Shown: positions 8,596-18,834 of the stretch, in pieces
How the letters are laid out: each line of letters starts with the position of its first letter
Numbering within the stretch: position 1 is the stretch's first letter
NCBI RefSeq assembly: GCF_020991325.1
Contig: NZ_JAJMLX010000013.1
Location: forward strand, 1 to 35,069
Direction of reading: 5' to 3'
Length of the DNA: 35,069 nt
Source of the DNA: Bordetella petrii
GTDB lineage: Bacteria > Pseudomonadota > Gammaproteobacteria > Burkholderiales > Burkholderiaceae_B
Notes under the pieces: generated by a model
The model's database searches: none
What the model saw: only the letters and a program-made list of their open reading frames with translations
Told to the model about the DNA's origin: nothing
Program-made: the position numbers and the translations under genes

Positions 8596-9195
8596 ATGAG
8601 ATTCCAACCGATTATCGTTCCTGGCTGGAAAGATTCCGGGCCTGGCCACTGGCAAAGCCGTTGGGCGGAATGCCTGCCGCATGCGCGGCGGGTGCGGCAG
8701 CCCGATTGGGAAACGCCCGATCCGGCGGTATGGAACGCCACGGTGGCGGCCTGTGTCGATGAGGCGGCTTGCCCGGTGCTGTTGATAGCCCACAGCCTGG
8801 GCTGCCTGGCGGCCGTGAACCTGCCGGTGCCGCTGCGGGCCAAGGTAGGGGGTGCATTGCTGGTGGCCCCGGCCGATGTGGAGCAAGCCGGCATGCCCGA
8901 CTGCCTGCGCAGCTTTGGGCCGGTGTCCTTGCATTCCCTATCGTTCCAGTCGGTGGTGGTGGCGGGCGATGACGACCCTTATTGCAGCCTGGACCGCGCG
9001 CAGCAGTTTGCGCGTGCCTGGGGTAGCCGATTGGAAGTCATCCCCAGCGGCGGGCATATCAATACCGACAGTGGTTTCGGAGAATGGCCGCAGGGGCTGA
9101 AGCTGTTGTCGGCCCTGCGGCGGCGCGCGATCTGGCGCGTGGCCGCGCCGCTGCCGCGAGTGTCGCCGGTGCCGGGGGTGGCGGCGGCGCCTTGA
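8596..9195 (+). CDS. RBBP9/YdeN-family serine alpha/beta hydrolase
   Basis: A 199-residue cytoplasmic alpha/beta hydrolase of the RBBP9/YdeN family, whose bacterial substrates are generally unknown. The N-terminus IIVPGWKDSGPGHWQSRW is the family hallmark. The nucleophile sits in AHSLGC, the acid is in DDDPYC and the catalytic His is in SGGHIN, so the triad appears complete. The start is the ATG giving MRFQPIIVPGW, with GGAAGG about ten bases upstream; the longer open frame before it is not protein-like. The C-terminal 25 residues (RRRAIWRVAAPLPRVSPVPG) extend past the usual family end and are probably disordered. It is a single gene transcribed toward ugpC, ending before a pair of hairpin repeats. 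Confidence 0.85.
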   Translation: MRFQPIIVPGWKDSGPGHWQSRWAECLPHARRVRQPDWETPDPAVWNATVAACVDEAACPVLLIAHSLGCLAAVNLPVPLRAKVGGALLVAPADVEQAGMPDCLRSFGPVSLHSLSFQSVVVAGDDDPYCSLDRAQQFARAWGSRLEVIPSGGHINTDSGFGEWPQGLKLLSALRRRAIWRVAAPLPRVSPVPGVAAAP

Positions 9196-9257
9196 CCGCC
9201 GTGGGCGGGTGAGAGTGATGTCAGGCGCGCATGGCGCTACCTTAAGCGGCTTAGCCA

Positions 9258-9288
9258 GGGGTCTGGCTCCCGTAGGGTGCCTGACCCC
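9258..9288. repeat. Dispersed hairpin repeat, copy 1 (pair A)
   Basis: Arms GGGGTCTGGCTCCC and GGGTGCCTGACCCC around a 3-base loop (GTA). It is a diverged member of the GGTGTCTGGC family seen six times here. It lies between the convergent ends of the hydrolase and ugpC genes and is oriented opposite to copy 2. Confidence 0.75.
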
Positions 9289-9313
9289 GTCGTGTCGAGC
9301 CTGCGCATACATC

Positions 9314-9347
9314 GGTGTCTGACACCCCTTGCGGGGAGTCAGACACC
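9314..9347. repeat. Dispersed hairpin repeat, copy 2 (pair A)
   Basis: Fifteen-base arms GGTGTCTGACACCCC and GGGGAGTCAGACACC with a single internal A-A mismatch and a TTGC loop. It is 25 bases from copy 1 in inverted orientation. It probably serves as a transcription stop or mRNA end protector for both flanking genes. Confidence 0.8.
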
Positions 9348-9369
9348 CGACAGCGCACCGGCCTGAGAG

Positions 9370-10458
<1,089 letters not shown>

Positions 10459-10495
10459 GGAGTGTTCTTGACCGGTATGAAGGTGGGGCGCGCCG

Positions 10496-11323
10496 CTATT
10501 TTTCGGTATCGACCAGGCCCTTGACGAACCATTTCTGCATCAGGATGACCACCAACGCCGGCGGGATCATGGCCAGCATGGCCGTGGCCATGGTGATGTT
10601 CCATTCGGTGACGCTGTCGCCGCCGCTGATCATGCGCTTGATGCCGATGACCACGGGGTACATGTTTTCCTGGGTGGTGATCAGCAGCGGCCACAGGTAT
10701 TGGTTCCAGCCGTAGATGAACTGGATGACGAACAGCGCCGCGATGCTGGTGCGCGACAGCGGCAGCAGCACGTCGCGGAAAAAACGCAGCGGGCCGGCGC
10801 CGTCGATGCGCGCGGCCTCGACCAGTTCATCCGGCACGGTCAGGAAGAACTGGCGGAACAGGAAGGTGGCGGTGGCGGACGCGATCAGCGGCAGGGTCAG
10901 CCCCGCGTAGCTGTTGAGCAGGCCCAGGTCGGCCACCACCTTGTAGGTGGGCGCGATGCGCACTTCCACGGGCAGCATCAGGGTGACGAAGATCATCCAG
11001 AAGAAGAACATGCGGAAGGGAAAGCGGAAGTACACCACCGCGAAGGCCGACAGAAGGGAAATGGCGATCTTGCCCAGCGAGATCACCAGGGCCATGACCA
11101 GGCTGACATACAGCATGCGGCTGACGCCGGCGCCGGCCAGCGCGCGCGCGTAGTTGTCCACGAAGTGCGGGCCGGGCAGCAGCGACATGGGCGCGGCCGC
11201 GACTTCCTGCGCGGTTTGCGTGGACGCGACGAAGGTGACGTACAGGGGGAAGGCCACCAGCGCCACGCCGCACAGCAGGATCAGGTGGGCCAGGAAGTCC
11301 AGCCAGGGACGGCGTTCAACCAT
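10496..11323 (-). CDS. ugpE: sn-Glycerol-3-phosphate ABC importer, permease UgpE
   Basis: A 275-residue inner-membrane permease with about six hydrophobic segments, the first at residues 10-30 ([22 protein letters not shown]). The cytoplasmic EAA loop that docks on the ATPase reads [21 protein letters not shown]. Length and N-terminal pattern (PxxxFVAST near residue 35) fit UgpE/MalG-type permeases. It starts 20 bases after ugpA and pairs with it to form the channel. Confidence 0.88.
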   Translation of the reverse strand: MVERRPWLDFLAHLILLCGVALVAFPLYVTFVASTQTAQEVAAAPMSLLPGPHFVDNYARALAGAGVSRMLYVSLVMALVISLGKIAISLLSAFAVVYFRFPFRMFFFWMIFVTLMLPVEVRIAPTYKVVADLGLLNSYAGLTLPLIASATATFLFRQFFLTVPDELVEAARIDGAGPLRFFRDVLLPLSRTSIAALFVIQFIYGWNQYLWPLLITTQENMYPVVIGIKRMISGGDSVTEWNITMATAMLAMIPPALVVILMQKWFVKGLVDTEK

Positions 11324-11343
11324 GGTGTCGTTGCCTTGTGATT

Positions 11344-12225
11344 TCAGTACTGGACTTTGCGGTCGATGTAGCGGAACTGCACCACGGTAAGCGTTACCAC
11401 GATGGCCATCAGCACCACCGACTGCGCCGCCGAAGACCCGAGGTCCAGTCCGTGGAAGGCATCGCTGTAAACCTTGTACACGAGGATGGACGTGGCCGTG
11501 CCGGGGCCGCCCTGGGTGGTGGTGTCGATGACCGCGAAGGTGTCGAAGAAGGCGTAGATGATGTTCACCACCAGCAGGAAGAACGTGGTGGGCGACAGCA
11601 GCGGGAACACGATGGTCCAGAAACGCCGCGCGGGCGAGGCGCCGTCGATGGCGGCGGCCTCGATGAGCGAGCGCGGAATGGATTGCAGACCGGCCAGGAA
11701 GAACAGGAAGTTGTACGAAATCTGTTTCCAGACGGCGGCGATCAGCACCAGGGTGAGTGCCTGGTTGCCGTTCAGGCGCGGGTTCCAGGCCACGCCGGCG
11801 TTATGCAGCGCCACGGCCAGGATGCCTACCGAGGGCGAGAACAGGAACAGCCACAGCACGCCCACCACCGCGGGGGCCACGGCGTAGGGCCAGATCAGCA
11901 GAGTCTTGTACAGGCCGGCGCCGCGGATGACGCGGTCGGCCATGACGGCCAGCAGCAGGGACACGGACAGGCCCACGAAGGCCACCAGTGCCGAAAACAC
12001 GGCCGTGACGCGCACCGAGTCCAGGTAATCGGGCTGGCGGAACAGGTCGGCAAAGTTCGCCAGGCCGACGAACTCGGACGACAGGCCGAAGGCGTCCTGC
12101 AATTGCATGGATTGCCACATGGCCTGGCCGGCGGGCAGGAAGAAGAAGATCAGCGTGATCGCGATCTGGGGGGCCAGCAGCAGGTAAGGCAGGGTTTTGT
12201 GCCGGAATACGACGCGCTTTTCCAT
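11344..12225 (-). CDS. ugpA: sn-Glycerol-3-phosphate ABC importer, permease UgpA
   Basis: A 293-residue inner-membrane permease, partner of UgpE. The first helix ([21 protein letters not shown]) and the phrase [10 protein letters not shown] are typical of UgpA. The EAA loop reads [29 protein letters not shown]. It follows ugpB after 58 bases that contain a strong hairpin (12255-12277), so it is probably made at a lower level than the binding protein. Confidence 0.9.
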   Translation of the reverse strand: MEKRVVFRHKTLPYLLLAPQIAITLIFFFLPAGQAMWQSMQLQDAFGLSSEFVGLANFADLFRQPDYLDSVRVTAVFSALVAFVGLSVSLLLAVMADRVIRGAGLYKTLLIWPYAVAPAVVGVLWLFLFSPSVGILAVALHNAGVAWNPRLNGNQALTLVLIAAVWKQISYNFLFFLAGLQSIPRSLIEAAAIDGASPARRFWTIVFPLLSPTTFFLLVVNIIYAFFDTFAVIDTTTQGGPGTATSILVYKVYSDAFHGLDLGSSAAQSVVLMAIVVTLTVVQFRYIDRKVQY

Positions 12226-12254
12226 GTAAGCACACCCTAGGGGAATTCAGGTAG

Positions 12255-12277
12255 GGGCGGCTTCCAGGAAGCCGCCC
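12255..12277 (-). promoter_or_regulatory. Intercistronic hairpin between ugpB and ugpA
   Basis: A perfect 9-bp stem GGGCGGCTT/AAGCCGCCC with a 5-base loop, six bases after the ugpB stop. There is no T-run, so it is less likely a full terminator than an mRNA stabiliser or partial attenuator that lets the binding protein exceed the permease. Confidence 0.6.
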
Positions 12278-12283
12278 GGGTTG

Positions 12284-13597
12284 TTACTTGACGCTTTTTT
12301 CGAACTTCTCGAGCAGTTCGTCGCCGCGCGTGACCATGGTCTTGATGCCGTCTTGCGCGCTGACCTTGCCGACCATGATGCGTTCGATTTCCTGGTCCTG
12401 GATTTCGCGGATCTGCGGCAGGAAGCCCAGGCGCAGGCCGCGCGACTGAGCGGTGGTCTCGACGTTGAGCTGCTTGACGCCGATTTCGGTGCCGGGGTTC
12501 TTGTCGTAGAAGCCTTGCTTCTTGGTCAGTTCATAGGCGGCGCGGGTCACGGGCACGTAGCCGGTTTGCTGGTGCCAGCGGGCGGCGATTTCCGGGCTGG
12601 CCAGGAAGTGGAAGAATTCGGTCACGCCCTTGTAGACTTCGGGCGATTTCTTGGCGAACACCCACAGCGATGCGCCGCCGATGATGGTGTTTTGCGGCGC
12701 GCCCTGCACGTCGGCGTAGTACGGCAGGGTGGAGGTGCCGAATTCGAACTTGGCGTTCTTGGCGATGTTGGCGCGCAGGCCGCTGGAGCCGGTGATCATG
12801 GCGCACTTGCCGCCGATGAACAGCGAGTTGGGCTGGTCGCCACGGCCGCCGTACATGAAGATGCCGTCCTTGGCGAGCTTGGCCAGGTTGTCCAGGTGGC
12901 GCACGTGCAGGGGGGTGTTGAACGCCAGGCGCGCGTCCAGCCCGCCGAAACCGTTGTCTTGCGTGGCATACGGCACGTTGTGCCAGGCCGAGAAGGTTTC
13001 AAGCTGCACCCACGACGGCCAGGACGTGGTGTAGCCGCATTCCTGGCCCGCGGCCTTCAGTTTCTGGCCGGCGGCGGCCAGTTCTTCCCAGGTCTTGGGC
13101 GGTTTTTCTGGATCCAGGCCGGCCTTCTTGAAGGCGTCCTTGTTGTAGTAGAAGACCACGGTCGAGCTGTTGAACGGCATCGAGATCAGTTTGCCGTCCT
13201 GCGACGAGTAATAGCCCGCGACCGCGCCGATGAAGGCCTTGGGGTCCAGCGGCTGGCCGGCTTCTTCCGACATTTGCTGCACCGGCTTGATGGCGCCGCG
13301 GGCGTGCATCATGGTGGCGGTGCCCACTTCGAAGACTTGCAGGATGTCGGGCGCATTGCCGGCGCGGAAGGCGGCGATGCCGGCGTTCATGGATTCGCCG
13401 TAGTTGCCCTTGTAGACGGCATTGATCTTGTAGTCGGTGTTTTTCTTGTTGAATTCCTGGACCAATTCATTGACGCGTTCGCCCAGCGCGCCTTCCATGG
13501 AGTGCCAGAACTGGATCTCGGTGGCGGCATGGGCCGCCGTGCCGGCGAAGGCCGCCATCAGGGCGGCGAAGGTGAAGGCTAGACGCTGGGGTCGCAT
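12284..13597 (-). CDS. ugpB: sn-Glycerol-3-phosphate-binding periplasmic protein UgpB
   Basis: A 437-residue periplasmic receptor of the Ugp importer. The chosen start (MRPQRLAFTFAALMAAFAGTAAHA, a clean signal peptide cleaved before ATEIQFWHSM) has CCGGAGG upstream; an earlier in-frame ATG 19 codons back lacks this and spoils the signal. The mature N-terminus TEIQFWHSMEGALGERVNELVQEFNKKN is characteristic of UgpB. Later segments WPSWVQLETFSAWHN and GGASLWVFAKKSPEVYKG also fit UgpB. It is first in the ugpBAEC operon and carries a candidate Pho box upstream, matching the known phosphate-starvation control of ugp operons. Confidence 0.92.
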   Translation of the reverse strand: MRPQRLAFTFAALMAAFAGTAAHAATEIQFWHSMEGALGERVNELVQEFNKKNTDYKINAVYKGNYGESMNAGIAAFRAGNAPDILQVFEVGTATMMHARGAIKPVQQMSEEAGQPLDPKAFIGAVAGYYSSQDGKLISMPFNSSTVVFYYNKDAFKKAGLDPEKPPKTWEELAAAGQKLKAAGQECGYTTSWPSWVQLETFSAWHNVPYATQDNGFGGLDARLAFNTPLHVRHLDNLAKLAKDGIFMYGGRGDQPNSLFIGGKCAMITGSSGLRANIAKNAKFEFGTSTLPYYADVQGAPQNTIIGGASLWVFAKKSPEVYKGVTEFFHFLASPEIAARWHQQTGYVPVTRAAYELTKKQGFYDKNPGTEIGVKQLNVETTAQSRGLRLGFLPQIREIQDQEIERIMVGKVSAQDGIKTMVTRGDELLEKFEKSVK

Positions 13598-13673
13598 GGG
13601 GTGGTCCTCCGGTTGCGTGGGCGCGATGCGGGGTCTCCGGTCGCGAAAGAACACGACACCTTATGTATGGTTT

Positions 13674-13691
13674 GTGACAGAGACGTGACTT
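13674..13691 (-). promoter_or_regulatory. Candidate Pho box upstream of ugpB
   Basis: On the minus strand the sequence reads AAGTCAC-GTCT-CTGTCAC: two 7-base PhoB half-sites with the standard 4-base spacer and 11-base period. The second half-site matches the consensus CTGTCAC exactly. It lies 76 bases before the ugpB start, with a plausible but weak -10 (TACATA, 13662-13667) just downstream. This suits PhoB activation of ugp under phosphate limitation. Confidence 0.65.
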
Positions 13692-13722
13692 TTACACCAG
13701 CGGCGGGCCCTGTCAAATGTGG

Positions 13723-13748
13723 AATAGCGTACCGCAGCGGCCGCTATT
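13723..13748. repeat. Inverted repeat AATAGCG...CGCTATT between yhhQ and ugpB
   Basis: Perfect 7-base arms (13723-13729 and 13742-13748) around a 12-base loop, ten bases past the yhhQ-like stop. It could fold at the 3' end of the proC-yhhQ message. There is no T-run, so a terminator role is uncertain. Confidence 0.35.
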
Positions 13749-13757
13749 GTGCCGGCA

Positions 13758-14321
13758 TTAACGGGCGGCGGGTTGTTCGGCGGGCCGGGCCAGGTTCCAC
13801 ATCAGGGCGCGGAAGGGCGCCAGCATGCCAGCGTTGACGGCGAGCTTGATGGCCAGGTCGCCCAGCATCCAGGTTACCCAGGGCATGCCGGTGGCGGCGA
13901 AGGCCACGCTGAAGAAGACGGCGGTATCGAGCACGGCGCCAGCCGTGCCCGACAGCAGCGGCGCCTGCCACCAGCGGCGGTCGCGCAGGCGGTCGAAAAT
14001 GCGGATGTCGGCCAGTTGGGCGCAGATGTAGGCCAGGCCCGATGCCAGGGCGATGCGTGGCGAGGCCACCCAGACGGAAATACCCACCGCCGCGGCAAAG
14101 CCTACCCAGGCCACCCGCCGGGCGGCCGCCGGCCCGAAGCGCCGGTTCAGCACGTCGGTAACCAGGAAGGCCACGGGATAGGACAGCCCGCCCCAGGTCA
14201 GCCAATCGTTCAGGGGGAACTGCACCAGGATGTTCGACCCCACCACGATCAGGCCCATGCAGGCCACCGCCACCACGAATTGCGGCGGGGTCATGGGCTG
14301 GAAGCGCCGCGCCGGTGTCAT
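13758..14321 (-). CDS. yhhQ: Queuosine precursor transporter, YhhQ/VUT family
   Basis: A 187-residue multi-pass inner-membrane protein of the YhhQ (DUF165/VUT) family, which imports queuosine precursors such as preQ0/preQ1. Hallmarks are LTWGGLSYPVAFLVTDVLNRRFG near residues 40-62, and the later ADIRIFDRLR and SGTAGAVLDTAVFFSVAF. About six hydrophobic segments are visible. Its ATG overlaps the proC stop as ATGA, so the two are translationally coupled; an internal Met at residue 10 (MTPPQFVV) is a possible alternative start. The family call is firm; the exact substrate is taken from characterised relatives. Confidence 0.85.
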   Translation of the reverse strand: MTPARRFQPMTPPQFVVAVACMGLIVVGSNILVQFPLNDWLTWGGLSYPVAFLVTDVLNRRFGPAAARRVAWVGFAAAVGISVWVASPRIALASGLAYICAQLADIRIFDRLRDRRWWQAPLLSGTAGAVLDTAVFFSVAFAATGMPWVTWMLGDLAIKLAVNAGMLAPFRALMWNLARPAEQPAAR

Positions 14322-15151
14322 TGGCCGAACTCGTCCGCCAGTTCGCGCGAGCGGCGCGCGGCGGCATCGACCGCCTGGCCCACGATGTCTTTGAAGCCGG
14401 CCTGCTGGAATACCTGCAGCGCGGCCGCCGTGGTGCCGCCCTTGGAGGTGACGCGTTCGCGCAGCACGGCTGGCGGGTCTTCGGACTGGGCGGCCAGTTG
14501 CGTGGCGCCGGCCAGCGTGCCCAGCGCCAACTGGTGCGCCTGTTCAGGCGTAAGCCCGGCCGCCACGCCCGCGGCCACCAGCGATTCCAGGAACAGGAAT
14601 ACATAGGCGGGCCCGCTGCCGGACACGGCGGTCACGGCGTCGAGCGCGGCATCGTCTTCCACCCAGACCACCTGGCCCACCGAGCCCAGCATGTTTTCGG
14701 CCAACTCGCGGCCGGCCTGGTCGACGCCCGGCAGCGCCGCCAGCCCGGTGACGCCAGCGCCCACCAGCGCGGGCGTGTTGGGCATGCAGCGCACCAGGTT
14801 CTGCCACGGCGCGCCGGGTTCGCCCAGCCACTGCGCCAGCGTATCGGCGCGGATGCCGGCCGCCACGCTGATAACCAATGTGCCGGGTTGCAGCCACGGG
14901 CGGGTAAGGGCCACGGCTTCGCGCAATTGCTGGGGCTTCACCGCGTAGATCCATACCTTGCAGGCCTGCAGGGCGGGGTCGGGCTGAGCCGCCGCCGTGG
15001 CGCCCCGCTGGCGCCAGGCGTCCTGTGCGGCGGCATTGGGGTCGACGGCGTGCAGATTGCCGGCGGGGCAGGTCTTGCCGGCCAGGCCGCTGGCCAGGGC
15101 GGTGGCCATGTTGCCGCCGCCGATGAAGGCGATAGAAAGGTTCGGGTTCAT
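14318..15151 (-). CDS. proC: Pyrroline-5-carboxylate reductase
   Basis: A 277-residue enzyme that reduces 1-pyrroline-5-carboxylate to proline with NAD(P)H in the cytoplasm. The N-terminal Rossmann motif IAFIGGGNMATALASGL, the mid-section VRCMPNTPALVGAGVTGL and the C-terminal signature AVSGSGPAYVFLFLESL with SKGGTTAAALQVF are all present. The start is the ATG giving MNPNLSIAFIGGGNMA; the 12 upstream codons add nothing typical. No strong ribosome site is seen. It is followed by the overlapping yhhQ-like gene, and faces livJ divergently across 302 bases. Confidence 0.95.
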   Translation of the reverse strand: MNPNLSIAFIGGGNMATALASGLAGKTCPAGNLHAVDPNAAAQDAWRQRGATAAAQPDPALQACKVWIYAVKPQQLREAVALTRPWLQPGTLVISVAAGIRADTLAQWLGEPGAPWQNLVRCMPNTPALVGAGVTGLAALPGVDQAGRELAENMLGSVGQVVWVEDDAALDAVTAVSGSGPAYVFLFLESLVAAGVAAGLTPEQAHQLALGTLAGATQLAAQSEDPPAVLRERVTSKGGTTAAALQVFQQAGFKDIVGQAVDAAARRSRELADEFGQ

Positions 15152-15453
15152 GGGGGGCAATTGTAGCCGCCGGCCGCGCGCAAGCACGGTGTAAGGTTGA
15201 TGTCAGATACTGGCGCCGCTTGCTTCTGGCGCGGTCTTCGGGGCCGGCGCCCGGTGGCGTGCGTCCCTTTTTTTGCGGGCTCGCAAAATATTGGGGATTA
15301 CACGCAGTGACACCGGGGGGAGCACCTTTCAGAATACCGCCCACGCTGTACTTTTGCCCAAGAAGCCAGCAATGGGCGTGCCGGGCCGCCGGGTATCCCC
15401 CGGCGATGCCGATCCGTCCAAAGCTGCCCATCCCTATCGCCGGAGAATTCCGA
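15152..15453. other. Divergent proC/livJ control region
   Basis: A non-coding stretch of 302 bases carrying both promoters. Two perfect hairpins are visible: TTTTGCG-GGCT-CGCAAAA at 15271-15288, and CGCCGGG-TATCC-CCCGGCG at 15388-15406, the latter about 47 bases before the livJ start in its likely leader. I see no recognisable riboswitch and no leucine-rich leader peptide. Confidence 0.5.
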
Positions 15454-16569
15454 ATGAAGCTTCTGCATCGCGTTACCCCTGTCGCCATGGCTTTTGGCGC
15501 CTTGCTGCTGGCCGGCGCCGCCCAGGCGGCCGACACCATCAAGATCGGCATCCCCCAGCCCATGACCGGCCCCAACACCCAGTACGGCACGCAGATCCAG
15601 GCGGGCGCCCTGACCGCCATCGAAACCATCAATGCCCAGGGCGGCGTCAAGGGCAAGAAGCTCGAGCCCATTCTCATCGATGATGGCTGCGAACCCAAGC
15701 AGGCCGTGCCCGCCGCCAACCGCGTGGTGAATTCGGGCGCCAAGTTCGCCGTGGCGCACGCATGCTCGGGCGTGACCGTGCCGGCCGTCAACGTGTACGA
15801 ACAGGAAGGCATCGTCGCCATTACCCCGGGCGCCACCTCGCCCCTGGTTACCGACACGACCAAGCCGCATTTCTTCTTCCGCACCATCGGCCGCGACGAC
15901 CAGCAAGGCCCGTTCGCCGCGGGCTACATCGCCAATACCCTCAAGCCCAAGAAAGTGGCCGTGCTGCACGACAAGCAGACCTACGGCTCGGGCGTGGCCA
16001 CCCAGGTGAAGGACACGCTGGAAAAGAACAAGGTCAACGTGGTGCTGTTCGAAGGCATCAACGTGGGCGACAGCGATTATTCGGCGGTGATCACCAAGCT
16101 GAAGTCGGCAGGGGTGGACTTGGTCTACTTCGGCGGCTACCACCCCGAACTGGGCCTGCTGCTGCGCCAGTCGCGCGAACAGGGCCTGAACGTGCAGTTT
16201 ATGGGCCCCGAAGGCACCGCCAACCAGGACCTGGTTGCCATCGCCGGACCGGCCATCGACGGCCTGCTGGTGACGCTGCCGTCCGACTTCACCAAGCTGC
16301 CCGGCAACGAAGGCATCGTGAAGGCGTTCCGCGACGCCAAGCGCGATCCGGACGGCGCCTTCCAGATGCCGGCCTACGCGGCCGTGCAGATCCTGGCCAA
16401 GAGCATCGAGGCGGTGGGTGAAGACCCCGCCAAAGTGGCCGACTACATGCACAAGACCGCCTTCGATACGGCGATCGGCAAGGTCGAGTACGACGCCAAG
16501 GGCGACCTGAAAGACTTCGAGTTCGCCGTGTTCAAGTGGGACAAGGACGGCAAGAAGGCCCAGCTGTAA
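15454..16569 (+). CDS. livJ: Branched-chain amino acid ABC transporter substrate-binding protein LivJ
   Basis: A 371-residue periplasmic receptor for leucine, isoleucine and valine, or related amino acids. The start gives MKLLHRVTPVAMAFGALLLAGAAQA, a signal peptide cleaved before ADTIKIG, with GGAGA nine bases upstream. Mature motifs include QPMTGPNTQYGTQIQAG, IDDGCEPKQAVPAANRVV, FRTIGRDDQQGPFAAGY and GVDLVYFGGYHPELGLLLRQ. It heads the livJHMGF operon and is followed by two hairpins before livH. It is closely similar to the orphan binding protein at 7249-8376. Liv-type receptors in this bacterial group vary in ligand, so the exact substrate is uncertain. Confidence 0.92.
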   Translation: MKLLHRVTPVAMAFGALLLAGAAQAADTIKIGIPQPMTGPNTQYGTQIQAGALTAIETINAQGGVKGKKLEPILIDDGCEPKQAVPAANRVVNSGAKFAVAHACSGVTVPAVNVYEQEGIVAITPGATSPLVTDTTKPHFFFRTIGRDDQQGPFAAGYIANTLKPKKVAVLHDKQTYGSGVATQVKDTLEKNKVNVVLFEGINVGDSDYSAVITKLKSAGVDLVYFGGYHPELGLLLRQSREQGLNVQFMGPEGTANQDLVAIAGPAIDGLLVTLPSDFTKLPGNEGIVKAFRDAKRDPDGAFQMPAYAAVQILAKSIEAVGEDPAKVADYMHKTAFDTAIGKVEYDAKGDLKDFEFAVFKWDKDGKKAQL

Positions 16570-16578
16570 ACACGCGCC

Positions 16579-16648
16579 GCCCCGGCCATCCGCCGGGGCT
16601 TCACGCACGCCCAGGTTTCCGGCTCCGGGTCATGCTACCGGGGCCGGA
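16579..16648 (+). promoter_or_regulatory. Two intercistronic hairpins between livJ and livH
   Basis: The first is a perfect 8-bp stem GCCCCGGC/GCCGGGGC with loop CATCC (16579-16599), nine bases after the livJ stop. The second is an imperfect stem, TCCGGCTCCGGGT (16618-16630) against ACCGGGGCCGGA (16637-16648). Neither has a T-run. This is a typical place for structures that protect the abundant binding-protein mRNA and reduce read-through into the permease genes. Confidence 0.6.
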
Positions 16649-16672
16649 ACCATTTGGAGCATAGGTATATCC

Positions 16673-17599
16673 ATGTCAGACCTTATCCCCCAACTTACCC
16701 AGCAGATCTTCAATGGTCTTTCGCTGGGTGCGATCTACGCGCTGATTGCCATTGGCTACACAATGGTCTACGGCATCATCGGTATGATCAACTTCGCCCA
16801 CGGCGAGATCTACATGATCGGCGCCTACGTGGGCCTGGTGACGCTGACCGCCATCGGCACCAACAGCGGCCTGCCGCTGCCGTTCGTGATAGCGGCGATG
16901 CTGCTGGTGGCCATTGTGGTTACCGGCATATACGGCTTCAGCGTGGAACGCGTGGCCTATCGGCCGGTACGCGGCAGCCAGCGCCTGGTGGCCCTGATCT
17001 CGGCCATCGGCATGTCGATTTTCCTGCAGAACTGGGTGGCCCTGGGCCAGGGCGCGCGCGACATGGCCGTGCCTTCGCTGATTTCCGGTTCCATTCAATG
17101 GGACATGGGTACGTCGTTCGATGTGACCCTGCCTTATTCGCGCATCATGATCATCGTGGTCACCGTGCTGCTGATGGTGGCCCTGTCGCTGTTCATCAAG
17201 TATTCCCGCATGGGCCGCGCGTCGCGCGCCTGCTCGCAGGACATGCACATGGCCAATCTGCTGGGCATCGACACCAACCGGGTCATTTCTTTCACTTTCG
17301 TGCTGGGCGCCATGCTGGCGGCGGTGGGCGGCGTGCTGATCGCCATCACCATCGGCAAGTTGAACCCCTTCATCGGCTTCCTGGCCGGCATCAAGGCATT
17401 CACGGCCGCGGTGCTGGGCGGCATCGGCAGCATTCCCGGCGCCATGCTGGGCGGCGTGCTGCTGGGCCTGGCCGAGACGCTGGCCGCCGCGTATATCTCG
17501 TCCCAGTACAAGGACATCGTGGCCTTCTCGCTGCTGGTGTTGATTCTGCTGTTCCGTCCTACCGGGCTGCTCGGCAAACCTGAGGTGGAAAAAGTCTGA
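16673..17599 (+). CDS. livH: Branched-chain amino acid ABC transporter permease LivH
   Basis: A 308-residue inner-membrane permease. Typical LivH strings: [36 protein letters not shown] at the N-terminus, [24 protein letters not shown], and [40 protein letters not shown]. About eight hydrophobic segments are visible. It pairs with LivM to form the channel. Its TGA overlaps the livM ATG by one base (TGATG), so translation is coupled. Confidence 0.95.
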   Translation: MSDLIPQLTQQIFNGLSLGAIYALIAIGYTMVYGIIGMINFAHGEIYMIGAYVGLVTLTAIGTNSGLPLPFVIAAMLLVAIVVTGIYGFSVERVAYRPVRGSQRLVALISAIGMSIFLQNWVALGQGARDMAVPSLISGSIQWDMGTSFDVTLPYSRIMIIVVTVLLMVALSLFIKYSRMGRASRACSQDMHMANLLGIDTNRVISFTFVLGAMLAAVGGVLIAITIGKLNPFIGFLAGIKAFTAAVLGGIGSIPGAMLGGVLLGLAETLAAAYISSQYKDIVAFSLLVLILLFRPTGLLGKPEVEKV

Positions 17600-18834
17600 T
17601 GGCCAACAACACACTTAAAAATGCCACGATGGCGGCCATCCTGACGGCCGTGATCGTGATGCCGGTGTTCGGGCTGCAGCTGGTTCGCCAGGGTGCCCGC
17701 ACCAATATGGAAACCCACTGGGACATGGTGGCGCTGGCCGCCGCGGTGGTGTTTTTTTTCCAGCTGCTGCGCCCCTGGCTGGCGCGGCCTTTCCAGAAAC
17801 TGAAGACCAGCATCCCGGTGCTGCCGGCGGCGCCGGCCAGGGGCAACAAGTGGCTCATCGCGCTGCTGATCGCGGCCGCGGTGATCTGGCCTTTCTTCAG
17901 CGGCCGCAGCTCGGTGGACATTGCCACGCTGGTGCTCATTTATGTAATGCTGGGCCTGGGGCTGAACATCGTGGTGGGCTTCGCGGGCCTGCTGGACCTG
18001 GGCTTCGTGGGCTTCTACGCGGTGGGCGCCTATACCTACGCGCTGCTGTACCACTGGGCCGGCTGGGGTTTCTGGGAAGCGCTGCCGTTCGCCGGCGCCA
18101 TGTCGGCGCTGTTCGGTTTCGTGCTGGGCTTCCCGGTGCTGCGGCTGCGGGGCGATTACCTGGCCATCGTCACGCTGGGTTTCGGGGAAATCATACGGCT
18201 GCTGCTCATTAACCTGAACTTCCTGACGGGCGGGCCCGACGGTATCTCGGGCATTCCCAAACCGTCGGTGTTCGGCATGGAAATGGCGCGCCGTTCCAGC
18301 GAAGAGGGCACGCGCACGTTCCACGAGATCATGGGCTGGACGTTCGACAACCAGCACATGGTGAACTACCTGTACCTGATGGCGCTGGCGCTGGCGCTGG
18401 TGACCTTGTTCGTGTCCACGCGACTGATCCGCATGCCGGTGGGGCGCGCCTGGGAAGCCTTGCGTGAAGACGAGATCGCCTGCCGCTCGCTGGGGCTGAA
18501 CCCCACGCGCATCAAGCTGTCGGCGTTTACGCTGGGCGCCATGTTCGCGGGTTTCGGCGGCGCCTTCTTCGCCGCGCGCCAGGGCATGGTGAATCCGGAA
18601 TCGTTCACTTTCATCGAGTCGGCCCTGATCCTGGCGATCGTGGTGCTGGGCGGCATGGGTTCGCAGGTGGGGGTGATTCTGGCCGCCATTCTGCTGACAG
18701 TGCTGCCGGAAGTGGCGCGTGAGTTCGCCGAGTACCGCATGCTGATGTTCGGCCTGGTCATGGTGCTGATGATGATGTGGCGTCCACAGGGGCTGTTGCC
18801 CATGAAGCGTCCCCATGTGGAGCTGGCCAAATGA
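17599..18834 (+). CDS. livM: Branched-chain amino acid ABC transporter permease LivM
   Basis: A 411-residue inner-membrane permease, partner of LivH. An N-terminal extension of about 95 residues with extra hydrophobic segments precedes the conserved core, as in other long LivM proteins. The core reads [40 protein letters not shown] and later [40 protein letters not shown] and [17 protein letters not shown]. It overlaps livH by one base and livG by four bases (ATGA). Confidence 0.95.
   Translation: MANNTLKNATMAAILTAVIVMPVFGLQLVRQGARTNMETHWDMVALAAAVVFFFQLLRPWLARPFQKLKTSIPVLPAAPARGNKWLIALLIAAAVIWPFFSGRSSVDIATLVLIYVMLGLGLNIVVGFAGLLDLGFVGFYAVGAYTYALLYHWAGWGFWEALPFAGAMSALFGFVLGFPVLRLRGDYLAIVTLGFGEIIRLLLINLNFLTGGPDGISGIPKPSVFGMEMARRSSEEGTRTFHEIMGWTFDNQHMVNYLYLMALALALVTLFVSTRLIRMPVGRAWEALREDEIACRSLGLNPTRIKLSAFTLGAMFAGFGGAFFAARQGMVNPESFTFIESALILAIVVLGGMGSQVGVILAAILLTVLPEVAREFAEYRMLMFGLVMVLMMMWRPQGLLPMKRPHVELAK

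Noticed and set aside
11338-13582. Long plus-strand frames (300 and 433 codons) opposite ugpA and ugpB
   Set aside because: They are shadows of real genes with complete families on the minus strand; no ribosome sites or motifs.
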